Source: Malachius bipustulatus
Lineage: Eukaryota; Arthropoda; Insecta; Coleoptera; Melyridae
Assembly (NCBI GenBank): GCA_910589415.1
Contig: OU342639.1
Coordinates: forward strand, 32,186,268 to 32,250,267
Direction of reading: 5' to 3'
Length of the DNA: 64,000 nucleotides
Shown: positions 1 through 13,100 of the stretch, one piece after another
How the letters are laid out: each line of letters begins with the position of its first letter
Position numbering within the stretch: position 1 is the stretch's first letter
Position numbers and translations under genes: made by a program
The notes under the pieces: generated by a model
What the model saw: the letters and a program-made list of their open reading frames with translations, nothing else
Database searches by the model: none
What the model was told of the DNA's origin: nothing

Positions 1-3000
1 TTTTTAAATTTCCGAGCTAACTTCACACGCCCGAAAAAAAAACCGCGGGCCGGTTGGTAAAACTTACCATTCGTTAGACCATGTTTTACCACCAATGACG
101 ACCATTACATAATTTTTTGGTCCAATTCTCCATGTTTTCCCACAAATCTTTTTACACGTCCATAAGGAGAGTTTGACCCTGTGTGTAATTTTTTCCAGAT
201 GGGAGTTCCTAGTAAGCTTTTTAGGATGACTCCTAGGTATTTGTGGATTCCTCTGAAAATGGAATGGTTTCTCCCAGAAGAGTTGGGGGGGCGTTATACC
301 GTCCAACCTTCTCTTTCTGGAAAATGGCTCTATGGCAGTTTTGCGAGGGTTGATTGACATATATTTTATTCCGGCCAAGTTCACTCACGTGAGTGGTAAA
401 ACTAAGACGGTGACTATGTAGAGGTCACGTTAAAAACGTTTCAACCAAGGTACCACTTTTTATTTTACGAATCCAAGAAAAGGTTTTACCACTCATTAGT
501 TTTCATTTACCACCCCCAGAATGACGGTAAGAAATTCGGGCAAAGTAGCTAGGGAATGTGGACATTAAAGGGTTCTAGGTGATTGAATTATTAGTTTTAC
601 TTCCGATTTTATAACGATTGTAGGTAAAAGGAACTCGATCTTCTAGTAACCCCTTTTTGTTCACATTCTTTTGCTAAGTTGGCCCGAATTTTATAAAGCA
701 CATAACGATCTGGGACGTGATGCAGTGGATGGTAAATCAGAACTAAGTGGTGGTTAAACCTTTTGTCGTGTTGGTACAAAGTGTGTTCCGTCATCTCGAT
801 GCATTGTTTAATTTCATCTTTCTTTTCGCAATTTATCTTTTACTTGCATGTCCTTTGTTGCCCATCCCTAGAATTATGGTTTTCGCGACAAGAGGACGCA
901 TTCATTTGCGTAATCTTAAAACACTCACCACCAACACCAGTCGGAGTCGGAGAGTACGAATCAAGAGTGCATAGTGAGCAGTCAAGGACTAGCAAGTTAA
1001 CCCAGCACCCTTCGTTTGTTTCTGTGGAATCATGTCCTATTAAAAAGGCCGATCGCAATTCGTGGCTGTGGTATACGCAGTACCCTGCTCCCCTTCGCAT
1101 AAAACCGCATTATTTGAATACTTCCGCATCTCCCGCACGGGTTAAAGTGGTTCGCCCAGTGGTACGAAAACAAACAGTGAATATACAATAATTAAAGTCG
1201 TAATCATTATTAAACTTGTCTATTATCTCCCGGTGTATCCTGTACCCTGGTCCTTCGTATCGTCTAGATTCCAAACAAGCCTTTTCGTTCTTACAAGTCG
1301 ACCTATTAAAAATCAACCCCCATCCCGATTGATTCCCCATTAAGGGAATCATTCATCATTCACTTTTTGTCCTTCGCATCGGATTGGTTCCCCATTAAGA
1401 GAACCATTCAAAGTGGTACAACGTTTTTAATCACCGTTTTGATTTTACCACCCACGTGAACGAGGCCCTAGATACCATACATATTATTTATTCCATAACT
1501 TTTTTTCTATAGGTGGTAAAACACGATTAAACGATGGGCCATCGAATGGTACGTTACATCATCACCGCCCGGTCCACGGCTTTTTCGGGCTTGTGAAGTT
1601 GACATAAAAAAAATTAATAAAAAAAAACTAAAGGTGGTAAGACGAAAATAATTGGTGGTAAACCGTGGTCGTATGACGTTTCACAACTTCACGTACCTAC
1701 CTCCACCTCCAATTAGCTTGACAATAGTAATGCTCTTGACTATAATAATCTGCCAATAATATGTGTCCCTTCCCATGTAGGCGCGTGTATGGAAAGAAAC
1801 CACCCACCGGGACGACAGCCTTTTGGGGGCGGCAAGTTTTATTCTTGTTATTTTTTTCCGGTGTATTTTCATGAGAAGAGGGGCGGTTTGGACAATAGAA
1901 TTTACATCAAAACAAGACTGATTAGTGGCAAAGCGAATGGAGCACGTTTAATCCCTCTAAATTCCATTCCCAAAAAACCAGGAAATGACAAGTGGTAATC
2001 ATCTCGTCACTAAGAATCGGCTATATTTGCATTACAGCTTCCCGATACTCTCGTAGTGAAACATTTAGATAATTCACCGATTAGAATGTAACCCGCAAAT
2101 AAAACACGGAATCCCACAAACAATAAAGGATGATAAAGGAACGTTTTATAAAAATATCTCCAAAGTGTTAGGGTTTTATTTTTATGTTTTTTATTTAACG
2201 TCAATAAGCTTGGATTTACAGAAGGAGATACATTTAGTCAATAAGCCAATAAAACCGTCAGAGTTGAATATGTAATACGTTATTTTTCTCGAAATTTTCT
2301 TCTCCGACTCTTCTAAGAAGCTCTTTAGAAGCTCGTATCAAAGACTGCAGCAATAAAGTTCCCGAATTAAAAAAAAATCCATTTGCAAAAAAAAACATGA
2401 ACTCAAATAAGATTCCAGGAACTTCTCAGATATTGACTGAAACTTATTTTGCATGCCATATCGAGGAAATTTCTATCGACACCTACGTAGGTGCGATGAA
2501 TTTGATCTTTGAAGGGGAATAAAAAGTAATATGAAGGGAATTCAGCAAAGGAAAGCCATAAAACTCTACACTAACGGGAGTGTAACCTTTGACAAAAACC
2601 AAGAAAATCAATAACGCGAGCAGAGCAGATAACAAACTCTGTTCGTTCTCGATAAGAATGGGAAAATTCAAAATTGATATTTTTGGTTACTAACTATTGT
2701 TGGATTACGTTGAATGGAGTAATTGTTTGTTTTTCCCGGTGTTTGGCAAATTCTCTTCAACCCCAATGCGTCGGTGGCGGATTTCTATCGATACGTGCGC
2801 GTGTTTGATGCGCCCTGAATTCACAATGCTTCTGTGTGGTACTCTGCTGTGACTGTGTGGTATACTCTGAGGCTGAGGTATACTTATACTACTCGCTCCA
2901 TGACTATAATCAAATTTACATCGTGCGAAAACGAGGAACTAAAATTGTGATCCGATTTAATAGTGTCATATTATAATAGTTAATTTTATTTCCCCTGCGG

Positions 3001-3999
3001 TTTTGGTGAGTAAATTCCGCTTATTGACTTTGTTTCCTTCCAGGACCTCTTCTGATCCTTTCGGATTTCTTACGTAGTAAAATAATACGACATTGTGTCC
3101 ATTCACATTCACATGTCGATCCACACTACTTAGTAGATTGATTCTCATATACCTATAACCAACTAATTAAAAATAAATTTGGATTCACTTTTACCACGTT
3201 TACTTTGAACCAAGGTAATTATATTCCAAATTTGTATTTTTTATTTAAGTACCTACCTATATAAGTAGGTAACAAGATTTGTTCGTTAAATTATTCATGT
3301 TGTGCGGTTGATGTGATATAATAGTTAAGTAACGAAAAAAAAATGTTATGCATGTTGATGTATGTAAGTGATAACATAAAGCAATGTTATGAGTAGGTAG
3401 TAAGAAAGTAATTTGGTACCGACCCAATTTTTTTCTCTTGTTTCAAATGCTCCTGTTTAAATAAAATTTACAAAATTGATTGAGAGTAATTTTTGTTTGT
3501 TTTTAAAATCGAAGTCATGAAGATATTGAGATGAAATATTAAGTAAATAGATATTAAAGGAGAGTCGGGTGTAGAGAACGCACCAACTCCAATTCGAAGT
3601 GCTTGTCATCCCTAATGTATGTCAGGGTGAACACGTATTGAGGTCATCTGACAATTAAATTTCAGACAAAATTGCCATACTGACTCCTGGAATTATGAAA
3701 CCCGAATCTGTCCTTTCCTGGAATTTTCGCAATATCTAATTAAAATAAAATTACGAATCAATGGAGAGGAATCACGTCCCGGCATGCAGTGGAAGATTAG
3801 GATGTTATCGAATCATGTGAATGCGCCGACTTCCTTTTCTTTCTCTCCTTTTTATTCTGAATGAAAGATTATTTCAAAAACAAAGCTACAAGTAACTTTA
3901 CTCGAATATGCGGAATATTAATTATTTTCTTTATGTAAAAATATTAATATAAAGTTTGTATGTATGTACTATACAATTTTTGGTTTTTATTATATTCGT
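1..3999. other. Gene-free stretch; 50-1700 rich in GTTTTACCAC/GTGGTAAAAC
   Basis: No reading frame here looks like a conserved protein, and the longest ones are in low-complexity or motif-driven sequence. From about 54 to 1660 the core GTTTTACC(A)C or its complement recurs in both orientations (54-63, 83-93, 393-402, 483-493, 507-515, 1442-1453, 1512-1522, near 1633 and 1653). A short near-duplicate around TTCCCCATTAAG(G/A)GAA(T/C)CATTCA is seen near 1331 and 1389. 2000-3999 is plain AT-rich sequence in which I see nothing assignable. Confidence 0.5.
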
Positions 4000-4002
4000 A
4001 TA

Positions 4003-4263
4003 TCAACGTTTTATATAACAGGAATTATTGACCCAAGTCTTCTGCCTACCATGTCCCCGACATGTACAATCGGGTTATAATAATATTTTCACTTTTTTTT
4101 CAAAATTCATAAAAATCATTTATCGTTGAATTTTTCTTCAGTAGCGTATCTTTCTCGATGATTTCTTTTGGCAACTGTCCCATTACTCAATCAACGTTTT
4201 ATATAACAGGAATTATTGACCCAAGTCTTCTGCCTACCATGTCCCCGACATGTACAATCGGGT
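4003..4263. repeat. 73-bp exact direct repeat (4003-4075 and 4191-4263)
   Basis: Both copies begin TCAACGTTTTATATAACAGG and end AATCGGGT, with no difference I can find over 73 bp. 115 bp of AT-rich Tc1-like sequence lies between them. A third diverged copy is at 4610-4675. Perfect identity inside an otherwise decayed Tc1 relic suggests a recent local duplication or gene-conversion event, or an assembly duplication. Confidence 0.8.
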
Positions 4264-4690
4264 CAGCGATATGTGTGGCAAAATATACCACGGCGTAATT
4301 GAATCAGTTGAATTTGACCCCAGTTTTGATGTTCCCTGCCAAAATCTATTCGCGCTACACGACGGGGTCTCTATGGTGTCTTCAGGATTGTTTCTTGTTT
4401 CGACGCACAAGACTTGAGATGAGGCCAACCTCTTTGAGTCTTCTTATTATTGTGCACTCGCTTATGTTTCTTGGAGAAGCATTTTGATTTTTTTTTTTTG
4501 CCAAAGTCAAATTTGATAAAAATCATTTAACGTGGAATTTTTCTTCAGTAGCTTATCTTTTGGCAACTCTCCCATTCCTCAATCAATGCAATTTTTTTCC
4601 ATGTTTTTTAAAGCAGGAATTCTTGACCCAAGTCTTCTGCCTACCATGTCCCGGACATGTTCAATCAGGTTCATCTCAGGAGAACATCCC
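4003..4690 (-). mobile_element. Tc1-like transposase relic with duplicated C-terminal segment
   Basis: On the minus strand, the sequence near 4680-4500 reads in broken frames as a Tc1-type C-terminal region: a CSPEMNLIEHVRDMVGRRLG motif, then residues like SRIPALKN and a following helix. This resembles the D(D)E catalytic end (PDLNPIEHVWDMLGRR) of Tc1 transposases. The same IEHV-DMVGRRLG segment recurs at 4191-4263 and again at 4003-4075; those two copies are identical over 73 bp, while the 4610-4675 copy is diverged. Stops and frame breaks run throughout, so this is dead. The unit between copies (AAAAATCATTTA-CGT-GAATTTTTCTTCAGTAGC) is also repeated, which points to tandem or nested duplication rather than three independent insertions. 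Confidence 0.65.
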
Positions 4691-5205
4691 ATTTTATACC
4701 CGCTTTAAAAGGAAATCCCTATGACGCTCTGGGAGCGGTGCATGAGCGGAGATATCGATTCACGTTGGCCTTGAATCTCTGTAGATTGTATACTTCGGGA
4801 AACACGCCCTTTGGAATGCTATTCCAAAGTGATGCGGTTCTATACATAAAAGAAGTCTGATAGGGTGGTACGAGGTGTAACGAGTTGAACCTGATACGGA
4901 TGAGCGTCTGCGGCTCGACGTGTATTTCTGCCCGGTCTTGATCTTGGTGGGATCAAGCGGGCCACGTCTTTTGAACACTTTCCATTAAAATATCTGTAAA
5001 ACAGACTCTGGTCAGCTACTCCTCTTCGATGTTCGAGAGTGTGTAAATTTTTTGTCAAATCTGGGTCCCCCAATCAAGCGGATGGCTCTTTTCTGAATAG
5101 AGTCGAGTAGTCTCAGCGTATGTTTAGGAGCTGAGCTCCAAATATGTGAGCAGTACTCCAAGGATGGTCGGATTTGAGCCTTGTATAAGAGGAGAAGAAC
5201 ATGTA
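4690..5205 (-). mobile_element. Non-LTR retrotransposon ORF2 C-terminal relic
   Basis: The minus strand encodes the region after the reverse transcriptase palm in many insect LINEs. Readable pieces are RPSLEYCSHIWSSAPKHTL, QKRAIRLIGDPDL, LEHRRGVADQSLFYRYFNGK and CSKDVARLIPPR, then after a frameshift near 4850 RTASLWNSIPKGVFP and YNLQRFKANVNRYL. The 4840-5073 portion is open; the rest needs frame changes and there is no intact ORF. It is a 5'-truncated, inactive insertion of the Jockey/CR1/RTE-like group; I cannot separate these from this tail alone. Confidence 0.8.
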
Positions 5206-5326
5206 AACCGTTTTGCCATATCTCGAGCCGTTTTCAATATAAGCTGCTTTGAAAATGGAAAATCGCGATTTTCATTTGTTTATAACTCATAAATCATTTT
5301 TCTCAAATAATCTGAAGATGTAATAA

Positions 5327-5576
5327 TATAGAGGGTGTCCGATTTAAAATTACAAAGTTGTATGGCGTACAGCGATATTGGGCCATCCTGTGTATCTGAA
5401 AATAATTTTACAAACTGCACTTTACCCTCCCATTTACAGCACTTTTTGGTTCATTTCGATATCTTTAATGGTATAGGTGTAATCGAGCTTTCCCATATCA
5501 ATGACTTACTGTATAAAATTTTTTACGTCAATAAAACATAAATTAAATAGAAGTTTTCAAACTGACACCCTGTATA
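5327..5576. mobile_element. MITE with TATA(G/C)AGGGTGTC terminal inverted repeats
   Basis: The left end TATAGAGGGTGTCCGATTTA and the right end, read in reverse complement as TATACAGGGTGTCAGTTTGA, match over most of about 24 bp. The element is 250 bp, AT-rich and has no transposase. AGGGTGT ends recur in this window (19217, 54.3 kb, 9.1 kb), so this is one of several related non-autonomous insertions. Confidence 0.55.
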
Positions 5577-7154
5577 AGACTTGTACTTGTATACAATATA
5601 CAAGGCAGTGCGGTACAGTAAGTCGAAATTTGACAAATTAATGTAGCGTAATTTTTTTAAATCCGTCCGTTTCATTAGGATTGTGGTATTATAACAAAAA
5701 TTAGTAATTTACTATGGGATTCCCTTATACAGCCGAACAGAATTGAAACAGAAATCACGACGAATCACCATTGCCAAGTTGCGGCATGACTTGAACTTCC
5801 CAGCCCCTACTCCAAACGTGCTACTGATTGAACACCCGATACGTCTTTTAAATTCATGGCACAAAACACTTATTGGCAGGAGTAAATTTGTCACCATTAT
5901 CCTTATTATGCCCGTCTCGGCATAACAAGCGTCTAATTGAGGATTGACATTGTTTCTCGATGTGTCCTTATCTCAAACAGTTACAACATAATAGGAGTTT
6001 CTGAACGTAAGGTTCTACATCTCGCACCTGACTCCCATTTATTACAAGGTATTTGGGAAGGGGGTAGCGACTGGATTTTGAAATCGGCTGTTTATAGACT
6101 GGGTTTGGGACTATATTGATTCCTTTTGGGGGGGGGGGGGGGGGTGTTATAGTTTTTCTCTCTGTTTAATTTCCTTTTAAAGTCAAGTTTTTAAATTCTG
6201 ATTCCAGTGTGAGATGTGATGTGACACTCAAGGAACCCTTAGCTGGTTCTGGAGGGACATCTGGTCACCCAGCCACAGTAAAGACTCGATCTATCGATGA
6301 GGATTGAAAGCTTAGGAAACAATGAACAATTCAAAAAAGATAAAAAATTGATTCTATTCATGAATTTTGATGATTTATATTTCTAGTGGGTTTTCTTTGA
6401 GTCGAAGCAAACCTCATTAGCTAGAAACGAAAACCCACGCTCACCAGAAAAACTTGTTTTCTATAAATGCGAATTCAAGCTATGGCAGACAAAATTGTAT
6501 TTTTTTTTCTATAGCGAATTTATCACAATTGCTTGAAAACTTTAATAATTGTGGCGAAAATTCTAAAGGATGTAGCATCCTCTACAGAATTGCTTTTTTC
6601 ACCCTTACCAAGCAGGTACTTTCTTTGGTATATCGACATCTTCACAAAGCTTCAACTTGACGCCCAACTTTTTTGCTTGTTGCAAAAAAAAGGTCTTATA
6701 TTCGATTGGTCGGTGTTGTAAGATGATCTTTTGTAAATTAATGATTTCTTTGTAAAGTATTGCGTAGGTAGCTGATGTGATATTCAGAAATGGTCTCAAA
6801 TGAGACGATGGCGGTTTTATTAAGCTAGGAACTAGATGCGCGCACTGTTCATAACAGATTCTATCTCCCTGTACCTGGGAAGTTTCCAGACAGTTAGCAT
6901 GAGCGAGGTGTGTTTCCAGAGTAATTTAGTCAATTCTCACTTCACTTCGCAGGTCACTTCTTCCCTCGACAAACCATTCCGTTGATCCAATTATTATATC
7001 AATGCAAGTGCAGTAATTGTCAATCAGTAGGTACGACCTAACAGTTCTCAACTTGGTAAAACGATGTAACCCGCTCTCCCGGGAAAGTTATAACTTCAAG
7101 ATTGACTCTATTAAATTACTACTCTTGTAAAATAATCGTTTCTCTTTGTTTCAG
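5577..7154. other. Upstream of endophilin A; no clear gene
   Basis: This stretch holds a 17-nt poly(G) run at 6128-6144 and short open frames that I could not assign to any family. The 5' untranslated exon(s) and promoter of endophilin A probably lie in its last few hundred bases, because a splice acceptor (TTGTTTCAG, ending 7154) sits 13 nt before the endophilin start codon. I could not fix the transcription start. Confidence 0.4.
6128..6144 (+). repeat. Poly(G) tract, 17 nt
   Basis: Seventeen consecutive G in an AT-rich setting. Other runs of ten or more G or C are at 7612-7622 (G), 8362-8373 (C), 27881-27890 and 27931-27947 (G), and 41982-41992 (C). Confidence 0.9.
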
Positions 7155-7167
7155 ATAAGTTTCCATC

Positions 7168-10100
7168 ATGGCTTTCGCAGGATTAAAGAAACAAATCAAT
7201 AAGTGCAATCAAGTGAGTCCTGAAGAATTGGTGGCGTTTGATGATGTGAAAACTTATTCTTTTTTCCTTTTTCTAGTATGTCACGGAAAAGATGGGTGGT
7301 GCAGAAGGCACTAAGCTGGACCTCGACTTTATGGACATGGAGAAGGTAAGTTTATACCAACAACAAACATATTTAGGATATTATTAAGTTGTTTTTAAGT
7401 TTGAAAAAAAATTAAATCTCGAAATTCATACCTCAACATCCACCACCACCACTCAAGGTGATAATTTTCATTTTCGATTGGTTTTATTTTGAAAACAGTT
7501 GTGCTACACGAAATCTGCTTATAGAATATTACGCGGAACCCAAAAAATGTAATAATCAAAGAGGTTGGATGCAACATTTTTGTTACTTCTACTTTAAATA
7601 AAAAAGTTGCTGGGGGGGGGGGTTTAGGTTCTTTCTTACCATACAGGGAATCAGGAGCAGAAGGCAATATTTTAAGGGTACGATTCTTGAGGATCATCTA
7701 CAGGGTGTTGAAAATTTTAAGAAAATAAAACTTTTTTTATTAATCATATACCTTTCTAGATTAGATATTTATAGGTAAAATTTGGCCTAAACATTCTATT
7801 TATGAAGGAGCATTTTACTGATTTAAGATTTTATTTCAACCAGTGGCGTTTATTAATAAGTATAGTGCGAAATGATCAATACGAAACAGCAAATCAAGAT
7901 TCCTCTAAAATTTTGAAAATTTATTAAAATATCAATAAATTTGCCGCTATTTTTGTAATAAAGGTTCGAATTATGAACAAAAAAAAAACACCACTGGCTT
8001 CCTTACTCTGTATACTTCAGACTTCATTTCACTTCCAACATCCAAGTTACTACTACTGCTAGAGCGCCGGTAGCTCACCTTTATATCCCTGGCCGTGGAA
8101 TCTAGAATAATATCAAACCATTCTGGTATTTAATAGAACCCACACTTTCCGTCAATGTGTCATTCCTGGTACGTGACTGGAACTGTCGCGAAAGTGTCAT
8201 TTCCTTGAATGAGGCTAAGTCATTGTAAAAAATGTAAACAAACAAATAAATGAGAAACTAGAATTTTTCGAGAGTGGTCTCGTTATAATATATTCAAGAT
8301 CTTAGCGTTTTAGGCGTACCTGTTCTTTGTTACCTGTAGATAACAGAGAGAGGTATGCCCGCCCCCCCCCCCCTCTTGGATAGCTGAAATATTTCCAGTA
8401 GCGTTTGAAACGTAAAAATCGAGAAATGGTCTAAAAAATTTCACGTAACTTCCAAATCCCGCCTCCTATCGACGAACGGTTTTCAGTTTTGGGTTCGTCG
8501 TCAGTTATTGAAAATGAAAAAAAAACAAAACCCCAAATTTTTCGATAATATTTCTATTTAGTGCATACACTGTAACAAATTTTAATGCGCGCCTATGTAA
8601 TTCACCTCTCACACGCAGAAATGTATTTTCTGCTACTTCTCCTTTTTTTTGATTTGGTATCAGGTATCATATTTACCCAGCAGGGACTGTGGATTAAAAA
8701 AATTAATTTTACTTGACAAAAAGCAGTGGCGTATCATTTTTATTTCATCAATATTCAGTGTAAATTTCGCGGGAACGCCACTGGTAGAAACATCGTGCAG
8801 CAACAAGTTATTCGCAATGCATTGAAGGTGCTACCTAATTTTACAAAAATATCTAATCTGATGTAAAAGTAATAAAAAAAATTATTTCATGTTTTTTAAA
8901 GTTGCAATTTTTTGAATTTTTATAAAGTCCTGACTTTTTAAAATTTAAAATGAATTTTAAAATATTAAAGAAAAAAGTGGCATAACTTTTTCAAATATAC
9001 AACGTAAGTACCATAAATTTAAGGGCTTGTAGATGAATCTAAAATATGAAGAAAATTTGAATACATTTTTTTCCAAAAATGTTTTTTAACCGAGATACAG
9101 GGTGTTTAAGTGTCAATCTGCGAGACTGTTTTTTTATTTTATCTTTTTACAGAGTGGACCAATAATTCTGAATTTTTTATACGGGGTTTCTATTTAATAA
9201 CCAGTATTTGGAAAAATTGTGGGTATAACTGAAGCACCCATTGACGTAGAATCCGGGGCCACAGGACACCTTTTGTCTAATAAAAAAATTCTGAACTATT
9301 TTTATAATTTTTTTATTGTTTTTTTAGAATTCTTGTTCAAATTGTTATAAAAAAGACATATGTACTTATAAAACTTCGATGAGAAAAATTCAAATGTAGC
9401 AATTTTAACGTTTTAAAAATTTATTTTATTTTCATTTAATAGTCTTAAGATAAGTACCAAAAAAGTGAACGGCTTGCAGAAAAAGCCAAAATATTAGAAA
9501 AACTCGAGATAAATTTTTTTTCCGCAAAGGTTTTTTTTTTACCGAAATACTGGGTGTTTAAGTGTCATTTGCAAAACAGGTTTAACCCTTTATCTCGTTT
9601 AAAAAACTTTTTCGGAAAAAAATATCCGAGTTTTCTTGAGATTTTAGCTTTATCTACAAGCCCTTCAATTTATGGTATTTATCTTCGACTATTAAATAAA
9701 AATAATAAAAATTAAAAAATGATGTTAAAACTACCTTTTTTTCGAAAATGTTTTATCTAAATTTTTTAAGTATTTAATTTTTTTATAGCAATTTAATCTA
9801 GCATTCCGAAAAGACAATAAAAAATGAAAAAAAAACAGTTGAATTTTTTTACAAGAGAAAAAGTGTCCTGTGACACCAGATTCTGTGCCACTGGTTGCTT
9901 CGGTTATACACAGAATTTTTGCAAACACGGGTTATTAAATAAAAAACCTGTATACAAAAATTCAGAGTTATTGGTTCACTCTGTAGAAAGATACAGTGAA
10001 AACTTCTTCTGTAAATCGACATTCAAACACCCTGTATCTCGGTTAAAAAAAAAACATTTTTGAAAAAAATATTCGAATTTTCTTATTATTTTGACTGTAT

Positions 10101-13100
10101 CTACAAGCCCTTCAATTTATACCTTACATGGTATAAATGTAATATATACCTTACATGGTAGACTTTGAGAAAATATTCCTGTTAGGAAGGCTTTCAAATG
10201 TATGAAAAAAATTATTTTTTCTTTTATTTTCGCGAAAAATAGTTTGAAATTACTAAACAAAAAAAAAAACTCCACTTAAAAAGACTTTTGCAAGGATGAA
10301 TCTCAAGTAGGGGGTTGCCTTTTAAAAATCATGATGATGATGATGATGATGATGATGTCATTGACCAAAAAAAAACTAATAATAAGGAACATAAGGAAAA
10401 TATTAATTTTGCTCCAAACTTTATATACAGGGTGTAGGTACATACAGGGTGAGTCATTAAAAATTGAAAGTACCTTTACTCTTACTGATACTCTTAAGGT
10501 ATCAAAATAAAATACAGCTTGACACACGTAAGGTGGCCAGTGGCGCAGTAGCCTCTGGGAGTGACTTAATTTTCAAGGTTGTCAGATTTAACGTATTTTA
10601 CTATCCATGCAGACAGGTATACTTTATGCAAAGTCAATTGAAATGACAAAAAAACTAAAAAGCACCAGATAATAGTAATTTCGGTAGGTACTGTCTTATC
10701 TTCATATAAAAAACGTATTGTTTATAAATTCATTAATAGAGGTGTTTTTGAGTCATTATTACGGTAAGTCAATCAAATAATTTAAATCGCCGTCTTTTCC
10801 AATCCGCTTATTTATTAATTAAGTAGGTATGTCAGTACTCGTCAAGTCAATGTGGACTAGCGAAGAGAGCGAAGGGAGCGTTCGATAATAATTTTGTTAT
10901 CTTTTTGGTTTTATTTAAATGCAAAATCGGACCGTACTGTCAACTTTACAACCCAGCTCTCTATTCAAATAGGGCAGCGTGGTTCAAAAATATTGAGCTA
11001 AACCTCGAGCTCAAAAATGAGTTGTGAATTATGGCGACCGCATCTTCATATATTAAAAATAAAATATTTTCTGGCTAAAGTAGTGATACTAAAGTCGTTA
11101 CTAAAGAAATAAAATTCCGTATTTTAACATTTAATTACAGAAAATTCATTTTTAGTCAAGAACTTTGATACTCAGTGTACCAACCATAGGCATAGTTTGA
11201 ATATGTCGCTTTCTTTCTAAAAACATCTCGCTTCTTGATCTGCGCCGCTCAGCGGCCACCTTAGATGTGTCGACCTGTAAGTGCCATTATACATAGGAAG
11301 CTATAGACTCCGATCTGTAAAATTATTTTGCACTATAATACAGGTGTGCCAATTTCTCTAGCTCTCAATGTTTCTTTTTGATAAAAATGTGTGCTTGCCG
11401 GCATTCAAATAAAACTTCACAAGTCATTTTTCAAGTAGCGCAATCCCACGCGAGTAGAAGGCGCAATTTTCTCTACGACTATGTGAACAAATCATCAGTT
11501 GATTTTTTTCAAGGGTCTAATATAAAGTTTAGCAAAAAAATATTTCGGGACATCCTCTCTATTACCTCTCTGTTTTATTATTCCCTTGCAGAAAACCGAT
11601 GTGACCTACGAACTAGTGGAGGAGCTGCAATTGAAAACTAAAGAGTTCCTACAGCCTAACCCGACTGCTCGTGCCAAGATGGCTGCAGTGAAAGGAATCA
11701 GCAAGTTAAGTGGACAAGCCAAGTCCAATACATACCCACAGCCGGAAGGAGTTCTTGGCGATTGCATGCTCATGTATGGCCGCAAGCTTGGTGACGATAG
11801 CATGTTCGGTATGGCTCTAGTCGAAATGGGGGATGCTTTGAAGCAGATGGCCGATGTGAAATATTCACTCGATGATAACATAAAACAGAACTTCTTGGAG
11901 CCACTGCATCACTTACAAACTAAAGATCTCAAAGAGGTTATGGTAAGTAGATCATGTCTTGTTGTTGTTATTAATAGGACTAGTAGGAGCCTTTGTGGTC
12001 GAAATTCTTCTTCGCTAATCTGGGGTCTCTGTTAGCTTATCTTTATGTCATTCTCTTCAAAATGTTATTATTTTTGGCTCCCTCTAAGCTTATCAGTAAT
12101 TTTATCTATTTTCCTAAGAATTATAAAAGAGCATTGTGTAACTTTTTTTATATATATAATTCAAGCATCACAGGAAAAAATTACAAGGAAGACGTTTGGA
12201 CTTCGACTGTAAGCGAAGACGTCAGGCTAAAGGTATATTATTTGATTGAAACATTATTTAAATATAATTTAGCATGATGTTTTATTGCATGATGAATAAT
12301 ATCAGGTAGAGGACTGAGTCCGTACTCCAGTCCTGTCAGAAAACAAGGTTTTAATGGTATGTCTTTATTTATTTGCTAAATGCTTCCAGTTTAATTATTA
12401 TATTGTCGATGTTTTTTTCATTGAAATGAATACATAGGTAGTTTGCTTCCTACCCTACCAAGTGTTGTCGTTAAATTTAAATCAAAAACCGTTTTTAGGT
12501 AATGCCTCATTTTAGTGGATGAATAAACATGGCACAGTTTTCAAGAATTATAGTAGTAGATAGTACATTTTATTATAATAACTGCAAAAAAACAAAAATA
12601 GAAAAAAATCCGTCATTACAGGGGGAAATGTACCTAGAAAAACGAGTAAAATCCCAACTTATTGCAGTGAGATACATACAGGTCATTATTATAGTTGGAT
12701 TGCTGTTAAGTTAATGGTTATTGGGCGAAGCAGTGGGCATTCCCTATAATAACGGATTTGAGTGTTGCCGCTGACGTATACCCAAATAATTGAACCTTTT
12801 CTTAATTTATTATTATGCAATGGAAACTGTAATTGAAATGGTTTTAATTTATATTTTTTTAAATTGTTTTACCTTTAGATCAGCCCTAGAGCATGCTATT
12901 AATTTTTGCACGACCCGTTTCTTTTATATCACAGGTTCACATATTACAGATGACGAGATTAAGACTGCTGAAGATAAATTCGCTGAATCCTTGCATCTTG
13001 CTCAAATGGGAATGTTCAATTTATTAGAGAATGACGTGAGTAAAAAATAATATAATTAGTTTATTAGGTATTGTTGAAAATAAGTTTTATATTATTTATA

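Noticed and set aside
5712..6119. Run of short frames on both strands before endophilin
   Set aside because: They faintly resemble LINE tails but no diagnostic motif could be read, so I did not call an element.
10331..10357. Possible coding Asp/Met/His repeat from the ATG triplets
   Set aside because: It is a plain microsatellite in an intron with stops in the flanks.
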